Assembly (NCBI GenBank): GCA_022605425.2
Contig: CM061246.1
Coordinates: 372,001-436,000 of the forward strand
Length of the DNA: 64,000 bases
DNA from: Hamiltosporidium tvaerminnensis
Lineage: Eukaryota; Microsporidia; Dubosqiidae
Reading direction: 5' to 3'
The notes under the pieces were generated by a model that saw only the letters and a list, made by a program, of their open reading frames with translations, was not told the origin of the DNA and did not search any database. Below are positions 11,807-20,673 of this stretch, piece after piece. The stretch's first letter is position 1. Each line of letters starts with the position of its first letter. A program made the translations under genes and the position numbers.

Positions 11807-11990
11807 AATTTAATAAAAAAAATAGGATTTGAAGATTTGAGGATTAATAATTGATAGATAATTGGTGAAGAGAAAGAGGATAGAGAATAAATAATTTAAT
11901 AAAAAAAATAGGGTTTGAAGATTTGAGGATTAATAATTGATAGATAATTGGTGAAGAGAAAGAGGATAGAGAATAAATAATTTAATATAA
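11807..11990. repeat. Tandem repeat, 86-bp purine-rich unit, two copies plus a partial
   Basis: The unit begins AATTTAATAAAAAAAATAGG at about 11807 and again at 11893, with the start of a third at 11979 (spacing 86 each). The two full copies differ at one visible position (GGATTTG versus GGGTTTG), so the duplication is recent. The plus strand is strongly purine-rich (for example 'gaagagaaagaggataga'). Confidence 0.93.
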
Positions 11991-12764
11991 AAAATAAATA
12001 TTTTTAAATATATAAGAACGACAGGCAAAATAAATTAAGAAAAGTAAAGTAAAATTTTAATAATTATTAATTCTAATATTTTCTCTTTTCTGAAATATTA
12101 TCTATCCTTATAATCTACTACATTAGATTTACACTCTTCATTGCCCTTATAAACCATTCTGGTGGTTGATTGTTATATCTGTTCTTAACATATTCTTTAA
12201 CAAAAATATTTAATCTGTTATTTTCTATACTAATACGTATTCTATCAATAAAATTTTCCATGTAAAATAAATTATGTAAAGTAAGTAAAATACAAAGATT
12301 TGTTGTATTTTTTAATGTTTTTAAATATTGTATGTTATAGTTAAGACAACAGTAACACTTACATGTAGGATCTATAGGGTAGATGGGGGAATAGGTAGGG
12401 GCAATAGAAGTAGGATTAGAGATAGAGGTATTGGTAATAGGACTAGAGATATTAGAAATATCAGTACCAACACACCTGTCACTTGTATTCCATTCCACTG
12501 TATTAACTTTAATACATCCTTTATCCGTCAGTGCAATTCCAAAACGTGCTGTTCGTGTTGGATAAACGCAATCCATCATGTCAATTCCTAGACAAATACA
12601 TACTAATACATCTTCAGGGTATCCAACACCCATAACGTATTTAGGAATATTTGGTCCTAAAATACTCACACATAAAGAAATTACATCACAGAAATGATTT
12701 TTATCTTCACCACCTGATAATCCACCGATAGCAACACCTCGGCACATATTAACTTTGGGGGTGT

Positions 12765-13075
12765 TAATTGTAGTAGTGGGTGTGTTATTACTAACACCCT
12801 GTTGTTTATTAGTAATGTCATTAAGACCCTGTTGTTCACTAGTATTGTTACTAAGACCCTGTTGTTCACTGGTACTGTTACTAATACCCTGTTGTTCATT
12901 AGTACTGTCATTAAAACCCTGTTGTTCCCTAGTATTGTTACTAAGACCCAGTTGTTCACTAGTACAGTTACTAATACCCTGTTGTTCATTAGTACTGTCA
13001 TTAACACCCTGTTGCATACTATCCTTGTAATTGTCACCTCTGTTGTTCATTAGTACTGTCATTAACACCCATTTT
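12765..13075 (-). repeat. 30-bp coding minisatellite encoding Glu-Gln-Gln decapeptides
   Basis: Seven to eight tandem units of 30 bp encode peptides such as GVNDSTNEQQ, GISNSTSEQQ and GLSNNTSEQQ. They have a three-unit (90-bp) higher-order pattern. The array is inserted in the transglycosylase between EEEFCKMG and GVAIGGLSGG, where other family members have a short link. The frameshift near 13039 lies in its first units. Confidence 0.9.
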
Positions 13076-13474
13076 ACAAAATTCCTCTTCGTTATAAAAT
13101 AAAAGTCGTTTTTTAATTTCAGTTGTACTGATAATTCTAAGATCTTTAAAAAGACCACCTTGTATTATAGGAAACAACAACTGATGTGTATTTTTATGTT
13201 CTAATATACATCTATCTAACCATCGTAATGATCTATACATTGCACATTCTATATCGTTATATGTACTAAGAGGATTTCTTACATCATCTAGTTGCATCAT
13301 AATGTCGCTGTTTAATTTGTTTTGTATTTGTATAGAAATTTCAGGTGTAAGAAGTGTAGAATATAAAGGGGTGTTGTTATTGGTGTTTGATATATTACTC
13401 TTAACACACTGTTGTACCTTTAAGTAGTCCTCACCGTTAATATCCTTACTCTCTTCAGTATCTTTACTATATTT

Positions 13475-13825
13475 ATCACTCTCAGTGTTGTTCTTATCTT
13501 TTTTACTACCTTTGCCCTTAACATCCTTATTCACTTCGTTATCTTCGTTAAATTTTTCACTCTCAGTATTGTTCTTATCTTCTTTACTACCTTTGTCCCT
13601 AACATTCTTATTCAATTCTTTATCTTCGTTAAATTTTTCACTCTCAGTATTGTTCTTATCTTCTTTACTACCTTTGTCCCTAACATTCTTATTCAATTCT
13701 TTATCTTCGTTAAATTTTTCACTCTCAGTATTGTTCTTATCTTCTTTACTACCTTTGTCCCTAACATCCTTATTCACTTCTTTATCTTCGTTTAATTTTT
13801 CACTCTCAGTATTGTTCTTATCAGT
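13475..13825 (-). repeat. 81-bp coding minisatellite encoding a charged 27-aa unit
   Basis: Units starting DKNNTESEK begin at residues 115, 142, 169, 196 and 223 of the transglycosylase frame, an exact spacing of 27 aa. Middle copies are nearly identical. The array enlarges the loop between GVTFHEKYKGK and LLTPEISIQ. Its length stays a multiple of three, so the frame is kept here. The antisense frame over this array is also open but is only a shadow of the repeat. Confidence 0.93.
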
Positions 13826-14229
13826 CACCTTTCCTTTGTACTTTTCATGGAATGTAACGCCTTCTTCACTGATAATATTATCGTTTAATGATACAATTTG
13901 AAAACCACCAGAATCTGTTAAAATATTATGGTTGTATCGTGTAAATTGGTGTAAATTACGATTGAGATTTCTAAGGTGGTATGTATTGGATAATATGATG
14001 GTATTGTGTAGTTGTGAGTGTAATACTCCTTTCATACATCCGTATGTGGCTACTGGCATAAATTTTGGTAGATTAAGTGTGCCGTGTGATAGTTGGAGGG
14101 TAGATGTTCGTGCGTTGGAGGTTACACAATTTTTCTTTATTAAAAATTTGCCGATTTTTTTCATGGGGGATTTTTATTGGATCTATGTGTTTTATAAATT
14201 TGGTAGTTGGTAAAAATTTTATGAGATTT

Positions 14230-14615
14230 CAGTTTTTTATTTAATCAGAACGTTAGAAAGGAGAAAAATATGTATTATAAATAATTAAATGAAGAGAAAT
14301 AAGAGAATTAGGAATTTTAAAAATATTGAAAAAGGAGAGAAATATAAATTTGTTTAAACGTTAGAAAGAAGAGAGATAAGAATTTTAAAGAATTAAATGA
14401 AGAAAAATAAGAGAATTAGGAATTTTAAAAATATTGAAAAAGGAGAGAAATATAAATTTGTTTAAACGTTAGAAAGAAGAAAAATATGAATTTTAAATAA
14501 TTAAATGAAGAAAAATAAGAGAATTCGTAATTTTAAAAATATTGAAAAAGGAGAGAAATATAAATTTGTTTAAATTTTAGAAAGAAGAGAGATAAGAATT
14601 CCATAAGCGTAAGAA
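14230..14615. repeat. Tandem repeat, 108-bp purine-rich unit, about three copies
   Basis: The unit containing AATTAAATGAAG recurs at about 14283, 14391 and 14499 (spacing 108). Each contains GGAATTTTAAAAATATTGAA and GGAGAGAAATATAAATTTG. The whole 14165-14793 spacer between the transglycosylase start and the HSF gene is purine-rich on the plus strand. The array therefore occupies the region expected to hold the transglycosylase promoter. Confidence 0.92.
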
Positions 14616-14793
14616 AGAAGAAAAAAGAAAAAAGAAGATAATAAATAATTTGTTTAAATATCAGAAAGGAGAAACTACGTTTATGATAAAATAATGAAAT
14701 CAGGGAATACATGAAAGAAAAAAATATTTAAAAGAAAAAACAATTTAATAAACAATAATCAAAAGTAAATTTTACATTCAAAATTTTCATATC

Positions 14794-15795
14794 TTAAAAA
14801 ATATCATCAAAATCCAAGTCGTTTTCTAAAATATCTTTATCCTGGCTTTTTCTTTTGTTTCTTTTTTGATGATTGGGAGTTGTTTCTTTAGAGGATTGGA
14901 AAATAGACATATCAAATAATGGAGATGGTGTTGAATTAATGGCTGGATTTTGAATAGTATTATTTCTATGTTCTTCTTCTGCTAAAATATGATTCAAAGG
15001 TGCTGACTTATGTGATTTATTATTATATTTTGTGGTTTCATTTTGTTTTAAAATCATATTTTTAATATCTGGGGATATAGCATTTTCGACAGGTGAATTG
15101 ATAGGATTCAGACCATAAGATGTGATATCTGAAGATATAGTGTTCTTGACAGGTTGATTGATAGTATTCAATTCGTATGATGAATCAACAAGATCTTCGC
15201 TTAAAAACTTATCAAGTTCGGAATGTGTTTTGTTTTCCGAGAAAGCCAATTGTGGATTTTCGTTTTTCATACCAAATCTAAATGCGCGAGTCAAAACTTC
15301 AATCAGCCCATTCATTGTTCTATCTTGTTTCTCCATTCTAGCCTTAAGATTCTCCACCTCCTTTGTCAACATATAATTACTATTATTTAAATATTCTACA
15401 TTATTTCTTAACGAATAACATTCTTGTCGGTAACTGTTCATAATATCAGCAGTAGATCCACTTTTCTCTTTAGAACGCCCAATCAAGTTTAATAATTCTT
15501 CTCTATTTCTCAAAAAGTTTTTATTAAAATACTCTTCACACTCATCAGTATATCCTCTCACTTTTGTAAACCCGTAATTGTTAAGTTGTCGAATAAATCC
15601 ACTATATTCTCGAGTCTTTGACACCAAACACAGTACATTTTTAATAAATTCTTCTTTCTTTGGTATTATAATACTATTTCCATTATCGTTCCAATATATT
15701 TCTTTAATTGTTGGTTCGTTAACTACTTTGTATAATCTTTTTATAAATTTTGGTATTTTATTTATTTTTAAATTTAAATCAAAAGATTTTTTCAT
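14794..15795 (-). CDS. Heat shock factor-type transcription factor
   Basis: 333 aa from ATG at 15795. The N-terminal HSF DNA-binding domain (about residues 12-95) has FIKRLYKVVN, the IYWNDNGNSIIIP block and the hallmark recognition segment FIRQLNNYGFTKVRG (67-81). A heptad-rich stretch (about 115-165, containing YLNNSNYMLTKEVENLKARM) would form the trimerisation coiled coil. The rest is Asn/Ser-rich with a short duplicated stretch (NTINQPVKNTISSDI / NPINSPVENAISPDI). A basic KRNKRKSQDK near the C-terminus could be a nuclear signal. The family binds nGAAn repeats in the nucleus and drives stress-response genes. A GGG (coding strand) lies 5 nt before the ATG. Length is short for fungal HSF, which fits a reduced genome. 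Confidence 0.93.
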   Translation of the reverse strand: MKKSFDLNLKINKIPKFIKRLYKVVNEPTIKEIYWNDNGNSIIIPKKEEFIKNVLCLVSKTREYSGFIRQLNNYGFTKVRGYTDECEEYFNKNFLRNREELLNLIGRSKEKSGSTADIMNSYRQECYSLRNNVEYLNNSNYMLTKEVENLKARMEKQDRTMNGLIEVLTRAFRFGMKNENPQLAFSENKTHSELDKFLSEDLVDSSYELNTINQPVKNTISSDITSYGLNPINSPVENAISPDIKNMILKQNETTKYNNKSHKSAPLNHILAEEEHRNNTIQNPAINSTPSPLFDMSIFQSSKETTPNHQKRNKRKSQDKDILENDLDFDDIF

Positions 15796-17160
15796 TATAC
15801 CCTTCTTATGGATGTGTTGCTTTATACAAAATAAAATTTATTTAATGATTACTTATTTTGGCTTTAATTTAAACGCTTAATTTATATCGTAAAAAAGGAG
15901 AAAATAAAAGTTAAATAGCAAAAAATAAAAATCCTTGCATTTTAATATTCTTAATGTTTAACTATTTCTTATATTGTTATATTCTTTATAATGTTATTGA
16001 AATGTTTTTGTATTGTAGTCTAGAGTTTAATTTTATCAGTTTGATTCAATATAGTTTATTCTTATCTTAATATAAATAGAAGTTTATCTGAAATTCATAT
16101 CACCCAATTTTGAATTGTTTAAGGCATATTAAGTTGCTTAAAATGATAATACATTTGATTTTTGAAGTAAATTTACGTCCAAAATTTTAATCTTTAAGTA
16201 AAATAAATTATAGTTCTATTAAAAAAAAATAGAAAATTTATAAACTATAGTGGTTTTTGTTTTATTTTTGGTAAATTTTGATATTAAAATCTATAAAAAA
16301 ATAATGAAATATGAATAATAAACAGACTTTGATTTTAAGTCATTTATGAAACTTAAATAAATAATTAATCTAGATTACTTGGAGAAATAAAAATGCGAAG
16401 ATATTTAGCAAATTAGGAATTATAAGTTACCATTTTTTTAATTTTAATTGAAAATGGAATTTATTTGTAAGTGTTTTTATATACATACTTCAAATATATT
16501 TATCTGGTTATTCATATAGTTTATCACGTTTTTTATAATTCCTACATAATTACAGCGTAAGATGAATTAATTTAATTAATAACAATAATATTGCCAATAA
16601 GTTCGCAAAATAAATTGCTAATTGTGTAAAAATAAATAGAAAAATAATATTGAGCTTAATTAAAGCAAAATTTCGAAAAAAATATTTGAATTACAGCCTG
16701 AAGATATTTCATGTTGTATATGACTTATATTCGTAGAATATGTTTGATAATATATTTAGATTGCAAAGAAATATCTTCCGCATCAATGTAAAGGAAAAAA
16801 AACGAAAATCATAAAAATATGTCTACAAAATCTTTAAAATTAGTTAAAAATTATGACAGAAAGGTATTCTGCAGACTATAAGAATATTATATATCAAAAC
16901 TCTTAAAAAAAGTTACAAGTTGAAGGAAAAAACCCGAATAGTAGAATATACGAATCTTTATTGTTTAAATATCTTGCAAAAAAATATAGGTTCTAAGAAT
17001 GACAAAATAGACCTTAAAATCGGATAAAATAAAGCTTTTTTATTTCTAGGAACTTTTTACCATCAAACTATAATCCATTTAAATTCTTAGTTTATAAATT
17101 TACAATTAATAAGATTAATCATTTGTATAAAATATTAAGTAATTTTAGTAGAAATTCGGA
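15796..17160. other. Gene-free AT-rich spacer
   Basis: Apart from the HSF promoter with its G-run at about 15800-15802, I see no gene, repeat or RNA here. Confidence 0.5.
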
Positions 17161-17201
17161 ATACGATTCTCTAATAGTAAGTCTTAACAGAACTATGGAG
17201 A

Positions 17202-17223
17202 AGTGATATATTAATATATCACT
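17202..17223. repeat. Perfect 22-bp palindrome
   Basis: AGTGATATATT is followed directly by its reverse complement AATATATCACT. GAAG and CTTC on the outer flanks extend the symmetry with one bulge. It marks the left edge of a locally GC-richer island. Confidence 0.8.
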
Positions 17224-17239
17224 GCTTCGCGGACATTCG

Positions 17240-17700
17240 CACGTAATAAGTATTATCTAGAAAAAAATAAGAATTATTATTCTGCTCAAGGAAAGAACGC
17301 CAGGATAAATATAGAGCAGCGCGCCATGGGTTTTCGGGAAAATGACCTTAAAACCGGCATTTTCCGAACCCGGAAGAGAAATCCTCGAATAATTCAACCG
17401 TTATAAACTAGAAATCAAGCGAAAATGTGTTGCAAAAAATCTATAAAAAAGACTAAAATCTTTAAAACCTTATGCTTATCTCGTATTTGCCTTCATTTTG
17501 ATTACCGGTCAGGTAGTTCAAAAGACTGAAGAAAATAAAACACTTCCGATACATTCAAGATGCACCCTTGAGATATCATTATCGATGTAAGCATTTATTT
17601 ACGTTTATTTTGATATGTAACGGCCAAACTGATCCCCGGCGGTCCGATTTGTAATCAATCTTTTGGTTACAAACCCCATACAAGGTATTGAATTCGTTTG
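17240..17700. other. GC-richer island with hairpins, possibly a decayed mobile element
   Basis: Composition rises clearly above the surroundings (for example 'gagcagcgcgccatggg' and 'ctgatccccggcggtccg'). A near-perfect inverted repeat spans about 17328-17371 (GGGTTTTCGGGAAAATG against CATTTTCCGAACCC), overlapped by TTCCG-AACC-CGGAA. No protein motif is readable. The composition and hairpins suggest an old insertion rather than a host gene. This is inference. Confidence 0.4.
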
Positions 17701-17937
17701 TGCGTTATCCTTAAATTTTTTGAGCAAAAAGTATTCCAGATTCAAATTACATGTTATCATAGAGAGCCAGTATTCTGTATATTAGCGCCTATTTTTAATG
17801 CCTATATTCGGTCTAAAATTTATTTTTTTATATTTAATTTAATGTGTTGCATATTTAAATCGCTGGATAAAATAATTATATTCTTTAAACCAACTTATTT
17901 TCTTGCATTCGATTTTTTACAACTAATCATTAAAATG
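17701..17937. other. AT-rich spacer before the Vma21-like gene
   Basis: A frame that is open here (17698-17946) starts at TTG, ends in the triplicated region and has no family resemblance. I do not call it a gene. Confidence 0.4.
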
Positions 17938-18125
17938 CTACCCTAATATAATGAAAGAATCAAAAGCCTCGTCTGTAATTTGTATATTTAGTTCCTTTAT
18001 TATATTTTTTAATCGAACGATACCCTTATATGATTGAAGAAAGATAAGACTCGCCTCCAATTTTTAAATTTTAATTTCTTATAATTTTTTAATATTAGAT
18101 ACCCTTATATGATTGAAGAAAGAAA
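17938..18125 (+). repeat. Tandem triplication of the Vma21-like gene's 5' end
   Basis: Three successive blocks share a C-run, an ATG and the following coding sense. Block one is 'taccctaatataatgaaag' (ATG about 17951). Block two is 'tacccttatatgattgaag' (ATG 18030), which hits TAA after five codons. Block three is the functional start (ATG 18109). The text between blocks one and two, and between two and three, also aligns (…tttttaat…gatacccttatatg). Only the third copy continues into a long frame. Confidence 0.8.
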
Positions 18126-18336
18126 AGCCTCAAATCTTGTTCTGGGATTGTTTGCACTGTGTTTATTTACATTGCCACTTATATCTTTATTTACCGCTAA
18201 TAAGATGTTTGATTCGAAGAGTATTTTATTGGGGCCTATTTTATGCTTATCTACTTTTTTCATAACTATTTTGTTAATGTGCTTGTATGTCTTTATATGT
18301 GAAAGTCCGAAGAAAAAATCACATAAAAAAGAATAA
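18109..18336 (+). CDS. VMA21: Small two-helix membrane protein, probable V-ATPase assembly factor Vma21
   Basis: 75 aa from ATG at 18109, with CCC 5 nt upstream. Two hydrophobic helices (about residues 9-29 and 38-62) are joined by a short polar loop. The N-terminus is short and charged; the cytosolic tail is lysine-rich and ends KKE. Length, two-helix layout, the LPLISLF stretch at the end of helix one and the basic tail match Vma21. Vma21 chaperones assembly of the V-ATPase Vo sector in the ER and returns by a C-terminal dilysine signal. The yeast signal is KKED; here the last residues are HKKE, so a canonical KKxx is not exact. Short two-helix proteins are easy to mis-assign, hence moderate confidence. 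The promoter and first codons are repeated twice upstream. Confidence 0.5.
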   Translation: MIEERKASNLVLGLFALCLFTLPLISLFTANKMFDSKSILLGPILCLSTFFITILLMCLYVFICESPKKKSHKKE

Positions 18337-20227
18337 TATTTGATTTGATTATTATTTTATTAATTTTTCGTATATTTTAAACGTTAATAGTACCTTTTGT
18401 ATTGAATTATTATATTAATAGGGTTTTAAGAAAAATTAAAAAAATATATTTTTTTCTTCTTTCTTATGTTAAAAATTAGCTTCAAAATAATTATATCTGT
18501 AAATTTTGATAAATTATTTCAGCTTTATTTTTGCCTTATCACTCACTTTCTTTTTACTATATATGGCTTATTTATAATTTTAAATGGGTCGTAACTAAAA
18601 ATTGATTAATCAAAATTAAGGCATCGATTTTTTGCATCTTTACTGACTTAAAAGCTTATTTCAAAATGATGCATATTTCTTAGGCGAATTATAAGCAAAT
18701 ATGTTTCTTTATTTTTTTTTGGTGTTATATGATGCTTTTTATCAAATTTAACGACATTTGGTCTTGGCCTCAATCCTCCTCGGTAATCAAAAGTACTTTA
18801 ATTAATTTTTTGTGTAATTTCGAAAGAATATATGCCAATATTCTTATTGTATCGGGTATGAAGCTTCTCAAAAAGCATTTTAAAATTCGTTGTAACGATA
18901 TCCTTCCAAGTTATCACATGAAGGATACATTCACAATACTTGATAAATAAGACTCAACTTATTGATCTTCGAGTTTTACAAATTTATTTTTCAACAGTAA
19001 ACTGGCTTTTAAAGTAATCTTATCTGAATAGGGTAGATAAATTGTATATCTTTCTAAAATACTCATTACATTCCTCTTTTACCCTTCGGTGTCGAGGATG
19101 AATGAATGAAAGTTTACCATTTGCTTCTTTTAATCAGTTGTAAATCGGGATTATAGGAGATTGGCCTATGGTTTCAGTGTGGTTTATATCCCACAAAAAT
19201 AGCAACAATGATTTTCACCCAAATATACGCTCCATTATCAATCAGACAGTTTTTATTTTGGTTATTCTCTCTCCACAGAAATTATATCTTATACACAATA
19301 ATACTATGATTTATTATAAATTCCGATTTCAGTTTTTATTCCAGCTGATATAATTATTCTCTGGATACTTCTTTCAAAATTTCACGAACATGTGAATCCT
19401 CAAATTTTATAGAATAATTGCAATTTTATTTATAAAAAGGAATTATAAGCTTCGAAGCACACGAATAACCATTTATAACTATTCTAAAAAATTTTTCTCA
19501 TCTAGTTTATAATTCTCTGAAAGATTTCATAATTTTTACAATAGATAAACTTGTTTTCCAGATTCTTGAATACATTTTTATAAATATGTAAGAAGATAAG
19601 GTCATATTCTAGAGTTTTTTTACCCTTATTTAGGTCGTTCAGAAGAATAAATTATGTATATAATCCAATGTTTCTACTTTTGTATAAATTTTACACTAAT
19701 TACGGTCTTCAATTTTATTGAATAAAGTAGAAATTCCGAGTTTTCTCGCTTGGCTTCGCTTATAACTATAATTAGTTTTTTAATGTTTCTATCATTTCTT
19801 CATCATGTATTTAATATCCTAAAATTATTAAAGCTTATTTAAGTCAGCTATGAGCTAATTTTGATAATTTATATGTTTTATGAATTAAAAATAATTGGAA
19901 ATACTTGCAATTGTTTAATTTTCTCTTATTTGTTCAATGGTAAAGATCGTTATAACTATGGGTATTAAAGTTTTTAAGTTTTTCGCGGGAATTTTGTTCC
20001 AGACTCTTGGGAAGCTGAATCCGTGACGATGACGTCTTTTTTCACAAATAAATATTTTTCTACTTTAAAAGTATAAATTCTATTTTAAACTTTTTAAATA
20101 CATTTTTAGAGATTACTGGAGGCCAAAAAAATATCTTTCGGTCAGTATTACACTCTCATTATCAATTTTAGATAAAATTAGGAAATATAAAAAATATTTA
20201 ACTAGGTATTTACAGAAATTGTTTAAT
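18337..20227. other. Gene-free AT-rich spacer
   Basis: Short open frames (18729-18950 and 19168-19353) show no domain or family resemblance. A few GC-richer patches, such as around 19085 and 19980-20040, look like sequence debris. No RNA gene seen. Confidence 0.5.
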
Positions 20228-20243
20228 ATATTTTAATGTGAAA

Positions 20244-20657
20244 ATCTCATCTTAGAAGACTAGAAATACCCATGAATGTAGAGGCATACATTCAGTCTAT
20301 AGTACTTAATAAGACATTCGAAGCAATTTCCTTTGATCGACGAAGAAGATTTGAGTCAGGACTAAATGCCGAAGAGAGCTGGGAGAGAGCGTCAATGAGT
20401 GTTATTATGAGAGCAGAGATGCATGAGGAACCAACACCCCTTTAAAAGAAGAGATAGAGAGGAAGATGGTGCAAAGAATTTTAAACCGAAAAATAAAGCA
20501 CCCATTATTTCACAAGGAGGAACCACTTTAGAGAAGCCGACCAATAACATAAATAAAGAGTCGGATTTGGAAGAAGAGACAATAGTGGTTAAAGAGGTAG
20601 AAGAAAACATATAAAAACGGTAAAAAAATAACTTAACCCAGAATTTTATTAAAAAAA
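20244..20657 (+). mobile_element. 5'-truncated LINE copy with 16-bp target-site duplication
   Basis: Nearly the same sequence as the last ~410 bp of the LINE ending at 48060. It starts within the endonuclease-domain coding part at 'atctcatcttagaagac' (compare 47661) and runs through the 3' end to 'gaattttattaaaaaa'. It is bounded by ATATTTTAATGTGAAA at 20228-20243 and again at 20658-20673. Truncation at the 5' end plus a flanking duplication is the signature of target-primed reverse transcription. It carries its own disruptions relative to the long copy, so it encodes nothing. Confidence 0.93.
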
Positions 20658-20673
20658 ATATTTTAATGTGAAA

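Larger units (their letters stand above)
12118..14164 (-). pseudogene. tRNA-guanine transglycosylase (queuine type), repeat-expanded and frameshifted
   Basis: Starts at ATG 14164; a run of C on the coding strand directly precedes it. The first frame (13034-14164) carries LTDSGGFQI with the substrate-binding Asp near residue 84, LLTPEISIQIQ, QLDD near 291 and FPIIQGG near 333. The second frame (continuing to 12118) carries GVAIGGLSGGE, YVMGVGYPED, the MMDCVYPTR nucleophile block and CKCYCC...LTLHN, the zinc site. The family exchanges guanine for a queuine-type base at tRNA position 34. Two repeat blocks interrupt it: 27-aa units at residues 115-230, and decapeptide units (GVNDSTNEQQ-like) before GVAIGG. 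One extra base near 13039, inside the decapeptide array, puts TGA at 13034-13036 in frame. This may be a true break, an allele or an assembly error. All core catalytic blocks are otherwise present. Confidence 0.9.

Noticed and set aside
12755-13030. Open plus-strand frames opposite the transglycosylase decapeptide repeats
   Set aside because: Tandem repeats whose unit length is a multiple of three leave several frames open on both strands; these are shadows of the minus-strand gene.
13485-13901. 138-codon plus-strand frame over the 27-aa repeats
   Set aside because: Antisense shadow of the repeat, consisting of repetitive Leu/Ser/Phe text; the minus strand carries the conserved enzyme.
17698-17946. 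82-codon frame before the Vma21-like gene
   Set aside because: Starts at TTG, has no motif, and ends in the triplicated start region.
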